Positions 51,816 to 63,889 of a stretch of DNA of 64,000 nt are shown here, in pieces. Each line of letters begins with the position of its first letter. Within the stretch, counting starts at the first letter, position 1. The stretch is from Lonsdalea britannica. Its GTDB lineage: Bacteria; Pseudomonadota; Gammaproteobacteria; Enterobacterales; Enterobacteriaceae. The notes below the pieces were generated by a model that saw only the letters and a program-made list of their open reading frames with translations, was not told where the DNA came from and ran no database searches. Both the position numbers and the translations under genes were made by a program. The DNA lies in NCBI RefSeq assembly GCF_946477055.1, contig NZ_CAMKXG010000001.1, forward strand, positions 1-64,000, in the 5' to 3' direction.

Positions 51816-53276
51816 GTGAATACACAACAACTGGCGAAACTGCGTTCAATCGTGCCCGAGATGCATCGCGTCCGGCACATCCACTTTGTTGGCATCGGTG
51901 GTGCTGGCATGGGCGGTATCGCCGAAGTTCTGGTTAATGAAGGCTATGAGATTAGCGGTTCCGATTTGGCACCGAATGCCGTTACGCAGCAGCTGAGTGA
52001 TTTAGGCGCGCAGATCTATTTCCACCACCGTCCGGAAAATGTGAACGGCGCGAGCGTGGTGGTCGTTTCCAGCGCCATTTCCGGCGACAACCCGGAAATC
52101 ATTGCCGCGAAGGAAGCGCGTATCCCCGTGATTCGCCGGGCGGAAATGCTGGCGGAACTGATGCGCTTTCGTCACGGCATTGCTGTGGCGGGAACACACG
52201 GCAAAACGACGACGACGGCGATGGTGACCAGTATTTACGCGGAAGCCGGTCTGGACCCCACCTTCGTCAACGGCGGGCTGGTGAAAGCGGCAGGTACGCA
52301 CGCGCGACTGGGATCCAGTCGCTACCTGATTGCAGAAGCGGACGAAAGCGACGCGTCTTTCCTGCATTTGCAGCCGATGGCGGCGATCGTGACCAATATC
52401 GAAGCCGACCATATGGACACATATCAGGGCGATTTCGAGAATCTGAAGCAGACGTTCATCAACTTTCTGCACAATCTGCCGTTTTATGGACACGCGGTGA
52501 TGTGTCTGGACGATCAGGTGGTCCGCGAGCTGCTGCCGCGTGTAGGGCGTCATGTGACGACATACGGATTCTGCGACGATGCGGATGTGCGCATCGCCAG
52601 TTATCGCCAGGTCGGTGCGCAGGGCCACTTTACGCTGGCGCGTCAGGGGAAACCTCTGCTGCACGTGACCCTGAATGCGCCTGGCCGCCACAATGCATTG
52701 AATGCGGCGGCGGCGGTTGCGGTCGCCTCAGAAGAAGGGATTGAAGACGACGCGATCCTGCGGGCGCTCGAACGTTTCGAAGGCACCGGCCGTCGTTTCG
52801 ACTTCCTGGGCGAATATCCGCTGGAGTCGGTAAACGGCAAAAGCGGCGCGGTCATGCTGGTCGATGATTACGGCCATCATCCCACCGAAGTGGACGCCAC
52901 GATTAAAGCGGCGCGAGCGGGCTGGCCCGAAAAAAGGCTGGTAATGGTTTTCCAGCCTCACCGCTATACGCGTACGCGCGATCTGTATGACGACTTCGCG
53001 CACGTGCTGTCTCAGGTGGATGTTTTGCTGATGTTGGATGTTTATTCAGCAGGAGAAACACCTATTCCTGGGGCCGATAGCCGCTCTTTATGCCGTACGA
53101 TTCGCGGAAGAGGTAGGATTGATCCGATTTTGGTGCCGGATATAGAGACTTTACCTGAATTGTTAGCACCGGCACTGCAAGATGGTGACCTCGTCATGGT
53201 TCAGGGCGCAGGTAATATCGGCAAACTGGCCCGCAGGCTGGCGGATTCTCGCTTACAGCCGCAGGTCAAAGGGTAA
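51816..53276 (+). CDS. murC: UDP-MurNAc:L-alanine ligase
   Basis: First amino-acid-adding Mur ligase. [14 protein letters not shown] near residue 25 binds UDP-MurNAc and [12 protein letters not shown] near 125 is the ATP loop; length 486. The GTG start gives [16 protein letters not shown], identical in plan to E. coli. An open frame extends 345 bp upstream into murG but has low-quality, arginine/serine-rich translation there. It is the only dcw gene here with a spacer above 50 bp on its 5' side apart from ftsZ. Confidence 0.97.
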   Translation: MNTQQLAKLRSIVPEMHRVRHIHFVGIGGAGMGGIAEVLVNEGYEISGSDLAPNAVTQQLSDLGAQIYFHHRPENVNGASVVVVSSAISGDNPEIIAAKEARIPVIRRAEMLAELMRFRHGIAVAGTHGKTTTTAMVTSIYAEAGLDPTFVNGGLVKAAGTHARLGSSRYLIAEADESDASFLHLQPMAAIVTNIEADHMDTYQGDFENLKQTFINFLHNLPFYGHAVMCLDDQVVRELLPRVGRHVTTYGFCDDADVRIASYRQVGAQGHFTLARQGKPLLHVTLNAPGRHNALNAAAAVAVASEEGIEDDAILRALERFEGTGRRFDFLGEYPLESVNGKSGAVMLVDDYGHHPTEVDATIKAARAGWPEKRLVMVFQPHRYTRTRDLYDDFAHVLSQVDVLLMLDVYSAGETPIPGADSRSLCRTIRGRGRIDPILVPDIETLPELLAPALQDGDLVMVQGAGNIGKLARRLADSRLQPQVKG

Positions 53277-53282
53277 AAGTAA

Positions 53283-54203
53283 ATGACTGAGAAAGTGGCT
53301 GTATTGCTGGGTGGTTCATCCGCAGAACGCGAAATCTCTTTGCTCTCGGGGCAGGCCGTATTGGCCGGGCTGCGTGAAGCGGGAGTGGATGCGCGCGCGA
53401 TAGACCCCAGTGACTTCCCGGTCAGTTACCTTAAAGAACAAGGCTTTACCCGGGTATTCATCACGCTGCACGGGCGCGGTGGCGAAGACGGCTCCATGCA
53501 GGGCGCGCTGGAGCAGCTGGGGCTGCCATATACCGGCAGCGGCGTGATGGCGTCGGCGCTGACGATGGATAAGTGTCGCACCAAGCAGATTTGGCAGGCG
53601 TCAAATTTACCGGTAGCGCCTTATATCGTGCTGAATCGGCATCAGTTTCAGCGCAGTAATCCATCTGGTTTGCTAAAGTTAGTAGAACCTCTTGGTATGC
53701 CATTGATTGTCAAGCCGAGTCGGGAAGGTTCCAGCGTCGGAATGAGCAAAGTCGAACAGGCTGAAGCCTTACCTGCGGCGTTGGAAGCGGCTTTCCATCA
53801 TGACGAAAACGTGATGGTGGAGAAGTGGTTGAGCGGTCCGGAGTTTACGGTGGCTATTCTCGGTAACGAAACCTTGCCGTCGATTCGCATTCAGGCGACA
53901 GGCACGTTTTACGACTATCAGGCGAAGTACGAGTCGGAAGACACCCGTTACTTTTGCCCCAGCGGTCTGACTGCGGAGCAGGAAAGCGAACTGGCTTCTC
54001 TGTCGCTGGCGGCCTACCGCGCGCTGGACTGCAGCGGCTGGGGACGGGTTGATGTGATGATGGACGACGACGGCAAATTTTACCTGTTAGAGGTGAATAC
54101 CTCTCCGGGGATGACCGAGCACAGCCTGGTGCCGATGGCTGCCAAAGAACATGGCCTGACGTTTCCACAATTGGTGACACGTATTTTGGATCTGGCGAGC
54201 TGA
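53283..54203 (+). CDS. ddlB: D-alanine--D-alanine ligase B
   Basis: ATP-grasp enzyme making D-Ala-D-Ala, the substrate of MurF. The motifs [40 protein letters not shown] and [14 protein letters not shown] are intact; 306 residues as in E. coli. It lies 6 bp after murC and 1 bp before ftsQ. Confidence 0.97.
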   Translation: MTEKVAVLLGGSSAEREISLLSGQAVLAGLREAGVDARAIDPSDFPVSYLKEQGFTRVFITLHGRGGEDGSMQGALEQLGLPYTGSGVMASALTMDKCRTKQIWQASNLPVAPYIVLNRHQFQRSNPSGLLKLVEPLGMPLIVKPSREGSSVGMSKVEQAEALPAALEAAFHHDENVMVEKWLSGPEFTVAILGNETLPSIRIQATGTFYDYQAKYESEDTRYFCPSGLTAEQESELASLSLAAYRALDCSGWGRVDVMMDDDGKFYLLEVNTSPGMTEHSLVPMAAKEHGLTFPQLVTRILDLAS

Positions 54204-54204
54204 T

Positions 54205-55062
54205 ATGTCGCAAGCGGCGCTTAACACACGCGGACGCGAGCCCGAATCGAACGGCGCGCGTCGCAGCAACGGCGGCCAACTGGCGGGCATGATTTTCCTG
54301 CTGATGGTGGTGGGCACCATCGCCTGGGGCAGTTGGATGGTGGTGGGATGGATGCAAGACGCCAGCCGGCTGCCGCTGTCTCGGCTGGTGGTGACGGGAG
54401 AAAGAACCTACACCACCAACGACGATATTCGTCAGGCGATACTGTCGCTCGGGGCGCCGGGAACGTTTATGACGCAGGACGTCAATATCATCCAGCAGCA
54501 GATTGAACGACTGCCGTGGATTAAACAGGCCAGCGTGCGTAAGCAGTGGCCTGACGAATTAAAGATTCATCTGGTTGAATACGTGCCCTTTGCACGTTGG
54601 AATGACCAGCTGATGGTGGACAGCGATGGAAACGCGTTCAGCGTACCGGCGGAACGCATCGGTAATAAGAAGATGCCGATGTTGTACGGGCCGGAAGGCA
54701 GCGAGGCCGACGTGCTGGAAGGGTATCGGAACATGAACCAGATACTAAGCGCCGGCAAGTTTCAGCTGAAAATGGTTGCGATGACCGCGCGCCATTCCTG
54801 GCAGGTGGGTCTGGAAGACGATATCCGCCTGCAGTTGGGACGCGACGATCAGGCTCGCCGTCTGGCGCGATTTATTGAGTTGTATCCGCTTCTTCAACAG
54901 CAGGCGAAGGACGGGAACAAGCGGATTAACTATGTGGATCTGCGTTACGACTCAGGCGCAGCGGTAGGTTGGGGTCCGGCGTTTATCGATCAGCAACAAG
55001 ACATTGATCGTCACCAAAACGGTAATCAGCAACAGAATCAGGCACAGGCTAAACAGCAATGA
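54205..55062 (+). CDS. ftsQ: Cell division protein FtsQ
   Basis: Bitopic divisome scaffold, 285 residues. A cytoplasmic N terminus, one transmembrane helix (about 28-50, [21 protein letters not shown]), then the periplasmic POTRA domain ([18 protein letters not shown]) and the beta domain that binds FtsB/FtsL. The tail is Gln/Asn-rich. It overlaps ftsA by 4 bp. The promoters of ftsAZ known in E. coli lie within this gene; I could not place them here with confidence. Confidence 0.96.
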   Translation: MSQAALNTRGREPESNGARRSNGGQLAGMIFLLMVVGTIAWGSWMVVGWMQDASRLPLSRLVVTGERTYTTNDDIRQAILSLGAPGTFMTQDVNIIQQQIERLPWIKQASVRKQWPDELKIHLVEYVPFARWNDQLMVDSDGNAFSVPAERIGNKKMPMLYGPEGSEADVLEGYRNMNQILSAGKFQLKMVAMTARHSWQVGLEDDIRLQLGRDDQARRLARFIELYPLLQQQAKDGNKRINYVDLRYDSGAAVGWGPAFIDQQQDIDRHQNGNQQQNQAQAKQQ

Positions 55063-56315
55063 TCAAGTCGACGGACAGAAAACTGGTAGTTGGGCTGGAA
55101 ATCGGTACAGCAAAAGTGGCTGCGCTGGTAGGGGAAGTTCTGCCCGATGGCATGGTCAATATTATCGGTGTGGGTAGTTGCCCGTCACGGGGTATGGATA
55201 AAGGCGGCGTGAACGACCTGGAGTCGGTGGTGAAGTGCGTACAGCGCGCCATTGACCAGGCTGAACTGATGGCGGACTGCCAGATTTCATCAGTTTATCT
55301 GGCGCTGTCCGGCAAACATATCAGCTGCCAGAACGAGATTGGCATGGTGCCGATCTCTGAAGAAGAAGTGACGCTGGACGACGTGGAAAGCGTCGTCCAC
55401 ACGGCGAAATCCGTACGCGTACGCGATGAGCATCGCATCCTGCACGTCATCCCGCAGGAGTACGCGATCGACTACCAGGAAGGCATCAAGAATCCGGTAG
55501 GGCTGTCCGGCGTACGTATGCAGGCGAAGGTGCATCTGATCACCTGCCATAACGATATGGCGAAGAACATCGTCAAAGCGGTTGAACGCTGCGGTCTGAA
55601 AGTCGATCAGCTGATTTTCGCCGGACTGGCATCCAGCTATGCGGTGCTGACTGAAGACGAACGCGAGCTGGGCGTTTGCGTGGTGGATATCGGCGGCGGC
55701 ACCATGGATATGGCGGTTTACACCGGCGGCGCGCTGCGCCACACCAAGGTGATCCCGTACGCAGGCAACGTGGTCACCAGCGATATCGCTTACGCTTTCG
55801 GCACTCCGCCTACGGACGCCGAGGCGATCAAAGTTCGCTACGGCTGCGCGCTGGGCTCTATCGTGAGCAAAGACGAAGCGGTTGAAGTTCCCAGCGTGGG
55901 CGGTCGTCCGCCGCGCAGTCTGCAGCGTCAGACATTGGCCGAGGTTATCGAGCCGCGTTACACCGAGCTGCTGAATCTGGTGAACGACGAGCTATTGCAG
56001 TTACAGGAGCAGTTGCGTCAGCAGGGCGTCAAGCATCACCTGGCGGCCGGTATCGTGCTGACGGGTGGAGCCGCACAGATTGATGGCCTGGCCGCATGCG
56101 CCCAGCGAGTGTTCCATACGCAGGTTCGTATCGGGCAACCGCTGAACATCACAGGCCTGACGGATTATGCGCAGGAGCCTTACTACTCTACGGCGGTAGG
56201 GTTGCTGCACTACGGTAAAGAATCTCACCTGAACGGTGAGCATGAAGTGGAAAAACGCGCCTCAGTGAGCCACTGGTTTAAACGCCTGAACAGCTGGCTG
56301 AGAAAAGAATTTTAA
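55059..56315 (+). CDS. ftsA: Cell division protein FtsA
   Basis: Actin-like membrane tether for FtsZ, 418 residues. ATP-binding segments [28 protein letters not shown] and [13 protein letters not shown] are present, the 1C domain lies in the first third, and the C-terminal amphipathic helix [14 protein letters not shown] anchors it to the membrane. A 72 bp spacer separates it from ftsZ. Confidence 0.98.
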   Translation: MIKSTDRKLVVGLEIGTAKVAALVGEVLPDGMVNIIGVGSCPSRGMDKGGVNDLESVVKCVQRAIDQAELMADCQISSVYLALSGKHISCQNEIGMVPISEEEVTLDDVESVVHTAKSVRVRDEHRILHVIPQEYAIDYQEGIKNPVGLSGVRMQAKVHLITCHNDMAKNIVKAVERCGLKVDQLIFAGLASSYAVLTEDERELGVCVVDIGGGTMDMAVYTGGALRHTKVIPYAGNVVTSDIAYAFGTPPTDAEAIKVRYGCALGSIVSKDEAVEVPSVGGRPPRSLQRQTLAEVIEPRYTELLNLVNDELLQLQEQLRQQGVKHHLAAGIVLTGGAAQIDGLAACAQRVFHTQVRIGQPLNITGLTDYAQEPYYSTAVGLLHYGKESHLNGEHEVEKRASVSHWFKRLNSWLRKEF

Positions 56316-56387
56316 CGGTTATCAAAAGAGATCCTGGCACAGCTTTTTTGATCTCGAAGTAACACAGGCACAAGACGGAGAGAAACT

Positions 56388-57542
56388 ATGTTTGAACCTA
56401 TGGAATTAACCAACGACGCGGTGATTAAAGTCATCGGCGTCGGTGGCGGCGGCGGTAACGCGGTCGAGCATATGGTGCGTGAACGCATTGAAGGCGTTGA
56501 GTTCTTTGCGGTCAACACTGACGCTCAGGCACTGCGCAAAACGGCGGTTGGGCAGACTATCCAGATCGGTAGCGGTATCACCAAAGGTCTGGGCGCCGGG
56601 GCTAACCCGGAAGTCGGCCGTAACTCTGCTGAAGAAGACCGCGAGGCATTGCGCGCGTCTCTTGAAGGCGCCGATATGGTGTTTATCGCTGCGGGTATGG
56701 GCGGTGGTACGGGGACGGGCGCTGCGCCGGTTGTAGCCGAAGTGGCTAAAGACCTGGGCATTCTGACCGTTGCCGTCGTGACCAAGCCGTTTAACTTCGA
56801 AGGCAAAAAACGCATGGCGTTTGCGGAACAAGGTATCGCGGAGCTGTCTAAGCACGTGGATTCCCTGATCACCATCCCGAACGACAAATTGCTGAAAGTT
56901 CTGGGACGCGGTATCTCCCTGCTGGATGCGTTCGGCGCTGCCAACGACGTGCTGAAAGGTGCGGTTCAGGGTATCGCTGAACTGATTACCCGCCCGGGGT
57001 TGATGAACGTCGACTTCGCGGATGTTCGCACCGTGATGTCCGAAATGGGCTATGCCATGATGGGTTCCGGCGTAGCGCGTGGCGAAGACCGTGCGGAAGA
57101 AGCGGCCGAAATGGCGATCTCCAGCCCGCTGCTGGAAGATATCGACCTGTCCGGCGCTCGCGGCGTTCTGGTCAACATCACGGCGGGCTTTGACCTGCGT
57201 CTGGATGAGTTCGAAACGGTCGGTAACACGATTCGTGCTTTCGCGTCCGACAACGCTACCGTGGTTATCGGTACGTCTCTGGACCCGGAAATGAACGACG
57301 AACTGCGCGTTACCGTGGTGGCGACAGGCATCGGCATGGACAAACGTCCGGAAATTACGCTGGTGACCAACAAGCAGAGCAGTCAGCCGGTAATGGACCA
57401 CCGTTACCAGCAGCATGGCATGTCGCCTCTGCCGCAGGAAAAACCGGCTGCCGCCAAGGTCGTCAACGACCAGAACACGCAGCCTAATAAAGAGCCGGAT
57501 TACCTGGATATCCCGGCGTTCCTGCGCAAGCAGGCCGATTAA
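56388..57542 (+). CDS. ftsZ: Cell division tubulin homologue FtsZ
   Basis: GTPase that forms the Z ring. The tubulin signature [10 protein letters not shown] lies near residues 104-113, the T7 loop NVDFADVR near 207 and the conserved C-terminal tail [13 protein letters not shown] that binds FtsA, ZipA and others at the end. Length 384. GGAGAG precedes the ATG. It ends the division part of the cluster. Confidence 0.99.
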   Translation: MFEPMELTNDAVIKVIGVGGGGGNAVEHMVRERIEGVEFFAVNTDAQALRKTAVGQTIQIGSGITKGLGAGANPEVGRNSAEEDREALRASLEGADMVFIAAGMGGGTGTGAAPVVAEVAKDLGILTVAVVTKPFNFEGKKRMAFAEQGIAELSKHVDSLITIPNDKLLKVLGRGISLLDAFGAANDVLKGAVQGIAELITRPGLMNVDFADVRTVMSEMGYAMMGSGVARGEDRAEEAAEMAISSPLLEDIDLSGARGVLVNITAGFDLRLDEFETVGNTIRAFASDNATVVIGTSLDPEMNDELRVTVVATGIGMDKRPEITLVTNKQSSQPVMDHRYQQHGMSPLPQEKPAAAKVVNDQNTQPNKEPDYLDIPAFLRKQAD

Positions 57543-57554
57543 CCGGCCGCTTGG

Positions 57555-57582
57555 TTGGAATCTCCGCTCTTTGTGCTAAACT
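57555..57582 (+). promoter_or_regulatory. Probable lpxC promoter
   Basis: TTGGAA and TAAACT with a 16 bp spacer lie between ftsZ and lpxC; a hairpin CGGCCTT/AAGGCCG (57590-57613) follows in the leader. The hairpin has only a weak T-tail, so it is more likely a leader structure than a strong ftsZ terminator. Confidence 0.5.
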
Positions 57583-57627
57583 GTGCCGCCGGCCTTGGTA
57601 TAGACTAAGGCCGTTGGTTCGGATTAA

Positions 57628-58558
<931 letters not shown>

Positions 58559-58560
<2 letters not shown>

Positions 58561-58588
58561 CAAGTCAGAACAACAACTTGTCGTTTTT
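58559..58588 (+). terminator. lpxC terminator
   Basis: GACAAGT pairs with ACTTGTC across a 10 nt loop, followed by GTTTTT; the stem starts in the lpxC stop codon. Confidence 0.7.
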
Positions 58589-59108
58589 ATGACTGGTTAT
58601 CACTGGTTTTCTCTCCGGCCAGTGAAGCCAGTCTTTTTAATATCCGCTGTAACCTTTCCGGGCTGTTTTCCGCTAATCCATTCAATATTTCTGCACTCTG
58701 CGGACTCAGCGAACGTTGCTTCGGCACGTCCTTAGAATCAACCCCGGTGCTGGTGTCCGACAGCTTATTATTTTGATGTGCTTTAGCTGCCAGCGAAGGA
58801 TTAATCCGGATGTCGATTGCTGCTAATGATGGTAGTATTTGAGCACGCAATGCGGAGAGTAATGCGGGCTGTTCATAACGTAGCCGCATCATCCAACTGG
58901 CGTTCGCCGTTTCCAGCACTAACAAACTGCGGCGATAATTTGCGACGCGGCACCAAGGGTGCATTTGCGCTGGCAATAGCGCGCAGACGGCGCGATTAAG
59001 TTTTACCAGCGCGGCAGCGCGCTGCTGAATATCTCGCAGCGGACCGCTTCCGGTTTCCGATGCGCTATCAAAAAAAGACTCTAGTGATTGTGGACGACTA
59101 TCACGCAT
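58587..59108 (-). CDS. DUF721 (DciA-like) protein
   Basis: A 173-residue protein with an N-terminal DUF721 domain (about residues 15-105; LVKLNRAVCALLPAQMHPWCRVANYRR..LVLETANASWMMRLR). DUF721 includes DciA, the ancestral loader/operator of the DnaB helicase, which in many gammaproteobacteria lies between lpxC and secA as here. The C-terminal third is polar and poorly conserved. Enterics normally load DnaB with the phage-derived DnaC, so this may be a relic or have a changed role. It is divergent from secM with only 28 bp between the start codons. Helicase interaction is inferred from the family only. Confidence 0.8.
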   Translation of the reverse strand: MRDSRPQSLESFFDSASETGSGPLRDIQQRAAALVKLNRAVCALLPAQMHPWCRVANYRRSLLVLETANASWMMRLRYEQPALLSALRAQILPSLAAIDIRINPSLAAKAHQNNKLSDTSTGVDSKDVPKQRSLSPQSAEILNGLAENSPERLQRILKRLASLAGEKTSDNQS

Positions 59109-59136
59109 AACGCAGGCTCCGACGGACAGTAAACTT

Positions 59137-59655
59137 GTGATTGGTATTCTAAATCGTTGGCGACAATTTGGCAGACGTTATTTTTGGCCGCATCTCCTGT
59201 TGGGGATGGTCGCGGCTGGTTTTGGTCTGCCCGTTAGTCTGTGCGAATCCCAGAATGCCCCATCGCTGTCGACCTCGGCGATTAGCCGCCATAACGTTTC
59301 CGCCTTTAGCCTGACCGATCTGGTGGCATTAAAAGAGGCTCATCGACGTTCATCCGTCGGCATTGATTATTGGCATCAGCATGCCATTCGCACCGTTATC
59401 CGGCATCTGTCATTTGCTCTGACGGCGCCGCAGCCTTCTACGGTGGCTGAAGCGGTGGTGTCCTCGCCCGCACAGCATCAGATCCTGATTGAAACACTCC
59501 ACGCGTTGTTGACCCAGGAAAATAGGGTGCCCGCGCTGGATGTCTCGACGTACTTCTCCGCAGTATCTTCGCTATTCCATCATTCCGGCATCTGGCTTGC
59601 CCAGACGATGGGGATACGCGCCGGACCGCTTAACTACCCCCCTTTTTTCTGTTAA
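59137..59655 (+). CDS. secM: Secretion monitor SecM
   Basis: Exported arrest peptide that senses Sec activity and controls secA translation. GTG start as in E. coli; the N terminus ILNRWRQFGRRYFWPHLLLG and the middle DYWHQHAIRTVIRHLSFAL are nearly identical. A long signal sequence covers about the first 38 residues. Near the C terminus lies FHHSGIWLAQTMGIRAGP, with the essential W..GIRAGP core of the ribosome-stalling motif, followed by LNYPPFFC. The Phe lies six residues before the Trp, one more than in the E. coli motif FSTPVWISQAQGIRAGP. secA follows after 85 bp. Confidence 0.95.
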   Translation: MIGILNRWRQFGRRYFWPHLLLGMVAAGFGLPVSLCESQNAPSLSTSAISRHNVSAFSLTDLVALKEAHRRSSVGIDYWHQHAIRTVIRHLSFALTAPQPSTVAEAVVSSPAQHQILIETLHALLTQENRVPALDVSTYFSAVSSLFHHSGIWLAQTMGIRAGPLNYPPFFC

Positions 59656-59698
59656 CACGCGCAATAGCCGGGTGAGATAGCCTGGTTTTCTGTTGTTA

Positions 59699-59720
59699 TG
59701 CCACAGTAGATACGGTGGCA
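59699..59720 (+). promoter_or_regulatory. secM-secA intergenic hairpin near the secA ribosome site
   Basis: TGCCAC pairs with GTGGCA around a 10 nt loop, ending just before the GTAGAGATT region upstream of the secA ATG. In E. coli an analogous structure hides the secA ribosome site until SecM stalls the ribosome. The precise pairing partner of the ribosome site is not resolved here. Confidence 0.55.
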
Positions 59721-59740
59721 TTGTAGAGATTAAAATTATT

Positions 59741-62443
59741 ATGTTAGTGAAACTATTAACCAAAGTTTTCGGTAGCCGTAACGACCGTACCTTACGCCGT
59801 ATGCGTAAAACTGTAGATGTGATCGCCCAGCTTGAACCCGCAATGGAAAAGCTGTCTGACGACGAGCTGAAGGCTAAAACGCCGGAGTTCCGTGAGCGCA
59901 TCAAGAAAGGCGAAACGCTGGAAGCGCTGTTACCTGAGGCCTTTGCCGTCGTGCGTGAAGCAAGTAAACGTGTTTTCGGTATGCGCCACTTCGACGTTCA
60001 GATGCTGGGCGGGATGGTCCTTAATGAACGCTGCATCGCCGAAATGCGTACCGGTGAAGGTAAAACGCTGACGGCGACGCTGCCCGCGTATCTGAATGGT
60101 CTGACCGGCCGCGGCGTGCATGTTGTTACCGTGAACGACTATTTGGCACAGCGTGATGCCGAGAACAACCGTCCGTTGTTTGAGTACCTCGGTCTGACGG
60201 TAGGGATCAACCTGCCTGGCATGCCAGCGCCAGCGAAACGCGAAGCGTATGCGGCTGACATCACTTATGGTACCAACAACGAATATGGTTTCGACTACCT
60301 GCGTGACAACATGGCGTTCAGCCCGGAAGAGCGCGTTCAGCGCCCGCTGTTTTACGCTCTGGTGGATGAAGTTGACTCCATTCTGATCGATGAAGCGCGT
60401 ACCCCGCTGATCATCTCTGGCCCGGCAGAAGACAGCTCCGAGATGTATATCCGCGTCAATAAAATCATCCCGTCGCTGATCCGTCAGGAAAAAGAAGATT
60501 CCGACACCTTCCAGGGCGAAGGCCACTTCTCCGTGGATGAAAAATCCCGTCAGGTTAACCTGACCGAACGCGGTCTGGTCAAAATCGAAGAGCTGCTGGT
60601 GAACGAAGGCATCATGGATGAAGGCGAATCCCTGTACTCGCCTTCCAACATTATGCTGATGCACCACGTTACCGCTGGCCTGCGAGCGCATGTTCTGTTC
60701 ACGCGCGACGTCGATTACATCGTTAAAGACGGTGAGGTCATCATTGTCGATGAACATACCGGCCGTACCATGCAGGGGCGTCGCTGGTCTGACGGTCTGC
60801 ATCAGGCTGTTGAGGCGAAAGAGCACGTCACCATCAATAATGAAAACCAGACGCTGGCCTCCATTACCTTCCAGAACTACTTCCGCCTGTATGAAAAACT
60901 GGCCGGGATGACGGGGACGGCGGATACCGAAGCCTTCGAATTCAGCTCTATCTATAAACTGGATACCATTGTTGTACCGACGAACCGTCCGATGATTCGT
61001 AAAGATTTGCCCGATCTGGTGTACATGACCGAGCGGGAAAAAATCGACGCTATCATCGAAGATATCAGAGAGCGTACGGCGAATGGCCAGCCGGTGCTGG
61101 TGGGGACGATCTCGATTGAGAAATCCGAAGTGGTTTCTGACGCGCTGACGCGCGCCGGAGTCAAACACAACGTGCTTAACGCCAAGTTCCATGCCATGGA
61201 AGCGGATATCGTCGCACAGGCCGGTCGTCCGGGCGCGGTGACCATCGCCACTAACATGGCCGGTCGTGGTACGGATATCGTGCTGGGCGGCAGCTGGCAG
61301 ACTGAAATCGCCCAGCTTGAAGCCCCGACGGATGAGCAGATCGCGGCAATCAAAGCCGATTGGCAACTGCGTCACGACGCGGTGCTGGCTTCGGGCGGTT
61401 TGCATATTATTGGTACCGAGCGTCATGAATCGCGTCGTATCGACAACCAGCTGCGTGGCCGTTCCGGTCGTCAGGGGGATGCCGGTTCTTCCCGCTTCTA
61501 CCTTTCCATGGAAGATGCCCTGATGCGTATCTTCGCTTCTGACCGCGTGTCCAACATGATGCGTAAGCTGGGGATGAAGGAAGGCGAAGCAATCGAGCAT
61601 CCTTGGGTGACCAAGGCGATTGCCAATGCGCAGCGTAAGGTAGAAAACCGCAACTTCGATATTCGTAAGCAGCTGCTGGAATACGATGATGTGGCGAACG
61701 ACCAGCGCCGGGCTATCTACACTCAGCGTAATGAGCTGCTGAACTCAGTCGATATCAGCGAAACGATCAACAGCATTCGTGACGATGTATTCAAAGTGAC
61801 CATCGATAACCATATTCCGCCGCAGTCTCTGGAAGAAATGTGGGATATCGAGGGTCTGGAACAGCGTCTGAAAAACGATTTCGATCTGGACATGCCGATT
61901 GCAGAATGGCTGGAAAAAGAGCCACAGCTGCATGAAGAAACGCTGCGTGAACGTATCCACGAACAGGCGATGGAAGTTTACGCCCGCAAAGAAGAAGTCG
62001 TGGGTGTCGATGTGATGCGCAACTTCGAAAAAGGCGTCATGCTGCAGACGCTGGACTCCTTGTGGAAAGAGCATCTGGCGGCGATGGACTATCTGCGTCA
62101 GGGCATCCATCTGCGCGGCTATGCGCAGAAAGATCCGAAGCAGGAGTACAAACGTGAGTCGTTCTCCATGTTCGCCGCGATGCTGGAAGCGCTGAAATAT
62201 GAAGTCATCAGCACACTGAGCAAAGTTCAGGTCCGTATGCCGGAAGAGATCGAAGCGTTGGAACAGCAGCGTCGCGAGGAAGCCGAACGTCTGGCAGGCC
62301 AGCAGCAACTGAGCCATCAAAGTGAAGTGGCTGCCGCACCGACTGCCGGTGGTTCATCTGAGCGTAAAATCGGCCGTAACGATCCTTGCCCTTGCGGTTC
62401 AGGCAAGAAATACAAACAGTGCCACGGACGTATCCAGAACTAG
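59741..62443 (+). CDS. secA: Preprotein translocase ATPase SecA
   Basis: Motor of Sec-dependent export, 900 residues. Walker [10 protein letters not shown] is near residue 103 and the DEVD box ([12 protein letters not shown]) near 210; the second nucleotide-binding fold contains [13 protein letters not shown] and [13 protein letters not shown], and the C-terminal zinc-binding motif is [13 protein letters not shown]. The start [16 protein letters not shown] matches E. coli; an upstream in-frame ATG lies in the secM-secA control region. A 556-codon frame on the other strand is only a shadow. Confidence 0.99.
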   Translation: MLVKLLTKVFGSRNDRTLRRMRKTVDVIAQLEPAMEKLSDDELKAKTPEFRERIKKGETLEALLPEAFAVVREASKRVFGMRHFDVQMLGGMVLNERCIAEMRTGEGKTLTATLPAYLNGLTGRGVHVVTVNDYLAQRDAENNRPLFEYLGLTVGINLPGMPAPAKREAYAADITYGTNNEYGFDYLRDNMAFSPEERVQRPLFYALVDEVDSILIDEARTPLIISGPAEDSSEMYIRVNKIIPSLIRQEKEDSDTFQGEGHFSVDEKSRQVNLTERGLVKIEELLVNEGIMDEGESLYSPSNIMLMHHVTAGLRAHVLFTRDVDYIVKDGEVIIVDEHTGRTMQGRRWSDGLHQAVEAKEHVTINNENQTLASITFQNYFRLYEKLAGMTGTADTEAFEFSSIYKLDTIVVPTNRPMIRKDLPDLVYMTEREKIDAIIEDIRERTANGQPVLVGTISIEKSEVVSDALTRAGVKHNVLNAKFHAMEADIVAQAGRPGAVTIATNMAGRGTDIVLGGSWQTEIAQLEAPTDEQIAAIKADWQLRHDAVLASGGLHIIGTERHESRRIDNQLRGRSGRQGDAGSSRFYLSMEDALMRIFASDRVSNMMRKLGMKEGEAIEHPWVTKAIANAQRKVENRNFDIRKQLLEYDDVANDQRRAIYTQRNELLNSVDISETINSIRDDVFKVTIDNHIPPQSLEEMWDIEGLEQRLKNDFDLDMPIAEWLEKEPQLHEETLRERIHEQAMEVYARKEEVVGVDVMRNFEKGVMLQTLDSLWKEHLAAMDYLRQGIHLRGYAQKDPKQEYKRESFSMFAAMLEALKYEVISTLSKVQVRMPEEIEALEQQRREEAERLAGQQQLSHQSEVAAAPTAGGSSERKIGRNDPCPCGSGKKYKQCHGRIQN

Positions 62444-62480
62444 TCTTCATTAGGGCTGAATAACATCATCGATAAAAATA

Positions 62481-62504
62481 AAGGCGGTCATTGACCGCCT
62501 TTTA
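62481..62504 (+). terminator. secA terminator
   Basis: AAGGCGGTC pairs with GACCGCCTT around an ATT loop, followed by TTTA; placed about 40 bp after the secA stop and just before mutT. Confidence 0.75.
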
Positions 62505-62519
62505 CTTGGGGAAAGGCTT

Positions 62520-62918
62520 ATGACGCAAAAACCTTTGTCAGTCGCGGTAGGGATTATCCGTAACGCCCAGCGACAGTTTTTTATCGCCTGCCGTCAGGCT
62601 GGCTCGCACATGGCCGGTAAATGGGAGTTCCCGGGGGGAAAAGTCGAAGCGGGAGAGACGCCCGAACAGGCGCTGATTCGTGAATTGCGTGAGGAAACGG
62701 GGATTGAAGCGCGCGATCCTCAGGCGCTCACGGATAAAACGTTCTCCGCAGGCGATCGGCTCATCACGCTGCATTTTTTTCTGGTGGAGCATTGGCAGGG
62801 GGAGCCATACGGACGGGAAGGTCAGCCGTCGCGTTGGCTGACCGTCGATGAACTCAAAGAAGAGGAATTTCCGCCAGCGAATGCGGAGATGATCCGCTGG
62901 CTAAAACAGTCGGCGTAA
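62520..62918 (+). CDS. mutT: 8-oxo-dGTP diphosphatase MutT
   Basis: Nudix hydrolase that removes 8-oxo-dGTP and prevents A:T to C:G transversions. The complete Nudix box [20 protein letters not shown] followed by ETGIE lies near residues 37-60; length 132 (E. coli 129). The secA terminator lies just upstream, so some expression may come from read-through or a promoter in the 75 bp spacer. It converges on yacG. Confidence 0.97.
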   Translation: MTQKPLSVAVGIIRNAQRQFFIACRQAGSHMAGKWEFPGGKVEAGETPEQALIRELREETGIEARDPQALTDKTFSAGDRLITLHFFLVEHWQGEPYGREGQPSRWLTVDELKEEEFPPANAEMIRWLKQSA

Positions 62919-62927
62919 CACCAAAGT

Positions 62928-63125
62928 TTAATACTTTGTTTCGCTCCAGTTTTCGCTGTCAGTAATCGCTTCATTACTGGGAATACGTTTTTCTTCTTCT
63001 GCCCATTCCCCAAGATCGATTAGCTGGCAGCGTTTGCTGCAGAAAGGGCGGTAAGGACTTTGTTCTCCCCACACCACAGGTTTGGCGCAGGTCGGACATT
63101 TTACGGTGGTGATATCGTTGCTCAT
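62928..63125 (-). CDS. yacG: DNA gyrase inhibitor / zinc-binding protein YacG
   Basis: A 65-residue protein with a four-cysteine zinc site (CPTCAKPV near residues 10-17 and [15 protein letters not shown] near 28-42). E. coli YacG binds GyrB and inhibits gyrase. It is the last gene of the leftward coaE-zapD-yacG unit, 11 bp after zapD. Confidence 0.95.
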   Translation of the reverse strand: MSNDITTVKCPTCAKPVVWGEQSPYRPFCSKRCQLIDLGEWAEEEKRIPSNEAITDSENWSETKY

Positions 63126-63136
63126 CGTGTTAACTC

Positions 63137-63889
63137 CTAACAGCAGGCCAGTTCGAACGTCAGGCGGTCGGGCACTTGTCCATGCTCGCTGTCCAGCGGC
63201 ATGAAGCGAATCGCATAACGGCTCTTGTGACCAGAAATTTGTGGGTAAAGCTGATATTCCTGTGCGATCTGTATGCGCAGCAGGTCGGCATCGGCTGCAT
63301 TGTCCTGATAGAAGCCTTTCAGGCTGATTTGCGGACGGAAGATCGCTGAGTTGCGGATGAGGTCCAGAATCATCCCCAACGTCTGTTCAAATGGCGCGAC
63401 GCTGTCGAGCCAGGCGCCGACCTGCCGGTTTCGGTACTCCACAGGCTGATGCAACCAGGTATGCAGCGTCGGCAAGTCGAAGTTACAGCATCCTCCAGGA
63501 ATACTCAGCCGTTGGCGAACCATGCCAATAAGACGATCTTCACGCAGGCTCTGACCCATACGCGGGGCGGCCATTAGTTGGCTGGCCTGCTGGCGTAGCT
63601 GCTGGCGAAAGGCATCGATTCGCGCCTGGTCGACGCCGGGAACGTCCTGCCACTGCGTCAACTTCTGCTGCTGGCGTTCCAGTTCCTTCATCAAGTCGGG
63701 ACGCACATCGCCGCGTTCCAGTACATCCAACAGGTCGGTGGCGGCGCGGAAAAAGCTCAGCGCATCACCGATGTGTTCCAGTGTCTGGTTGTCATGCATC
63801 TGTTGGAGCAAAAACTCAAGACGTAGCCACGTCCGCGTTTTCTCATTCAGCGGATATTCAAATAATAGGGTTGAGGAAGCATCACTCAT
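63137..63889 (-). CDS. zapD: Z-ring-associated protein ZapD
   Basis: FtsZ-bundling protein of 250 residues, with the family start [20 protein letters not shown] and the conserved [22 protein letters not shown] segment. It overlaps the coaE stop by one base (TAATG). It helps stabilise the Z ring, linking this unit functionally to ftsZ 6 kb away. Confidence 0.96.
   Translation of the reverse strand: MSDASSTLLFEYPLNEKTRTWLRLEFLLQQMHDNQTLEHIGDALSFFRAATDLLDVLERGDVRPDLMKELERQQQKLTQWQDVPGVDQARIDAFRQQLRQQASQLMAAPRMGQSLREDRLIGMVRQRLSIPGGCCNFDLPTLHTWLHQPVEYRNRQVGAWLDSVAPFEQTLGMILDLIRNSAIFRPQISLKGFYQDNAADADLLRIQIAQEYQLYPQISGHKSRYAIRFMPLDSEHGQVPDRLTFELACC

Noticed and set aside
59930-61600. A 556-codon open frame antisense to secA
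   Set aside because: Its translation is rich in His, Arg, Gln and Phe with no domain pattern; it is the codon-bias shadow of the certain gene secA.
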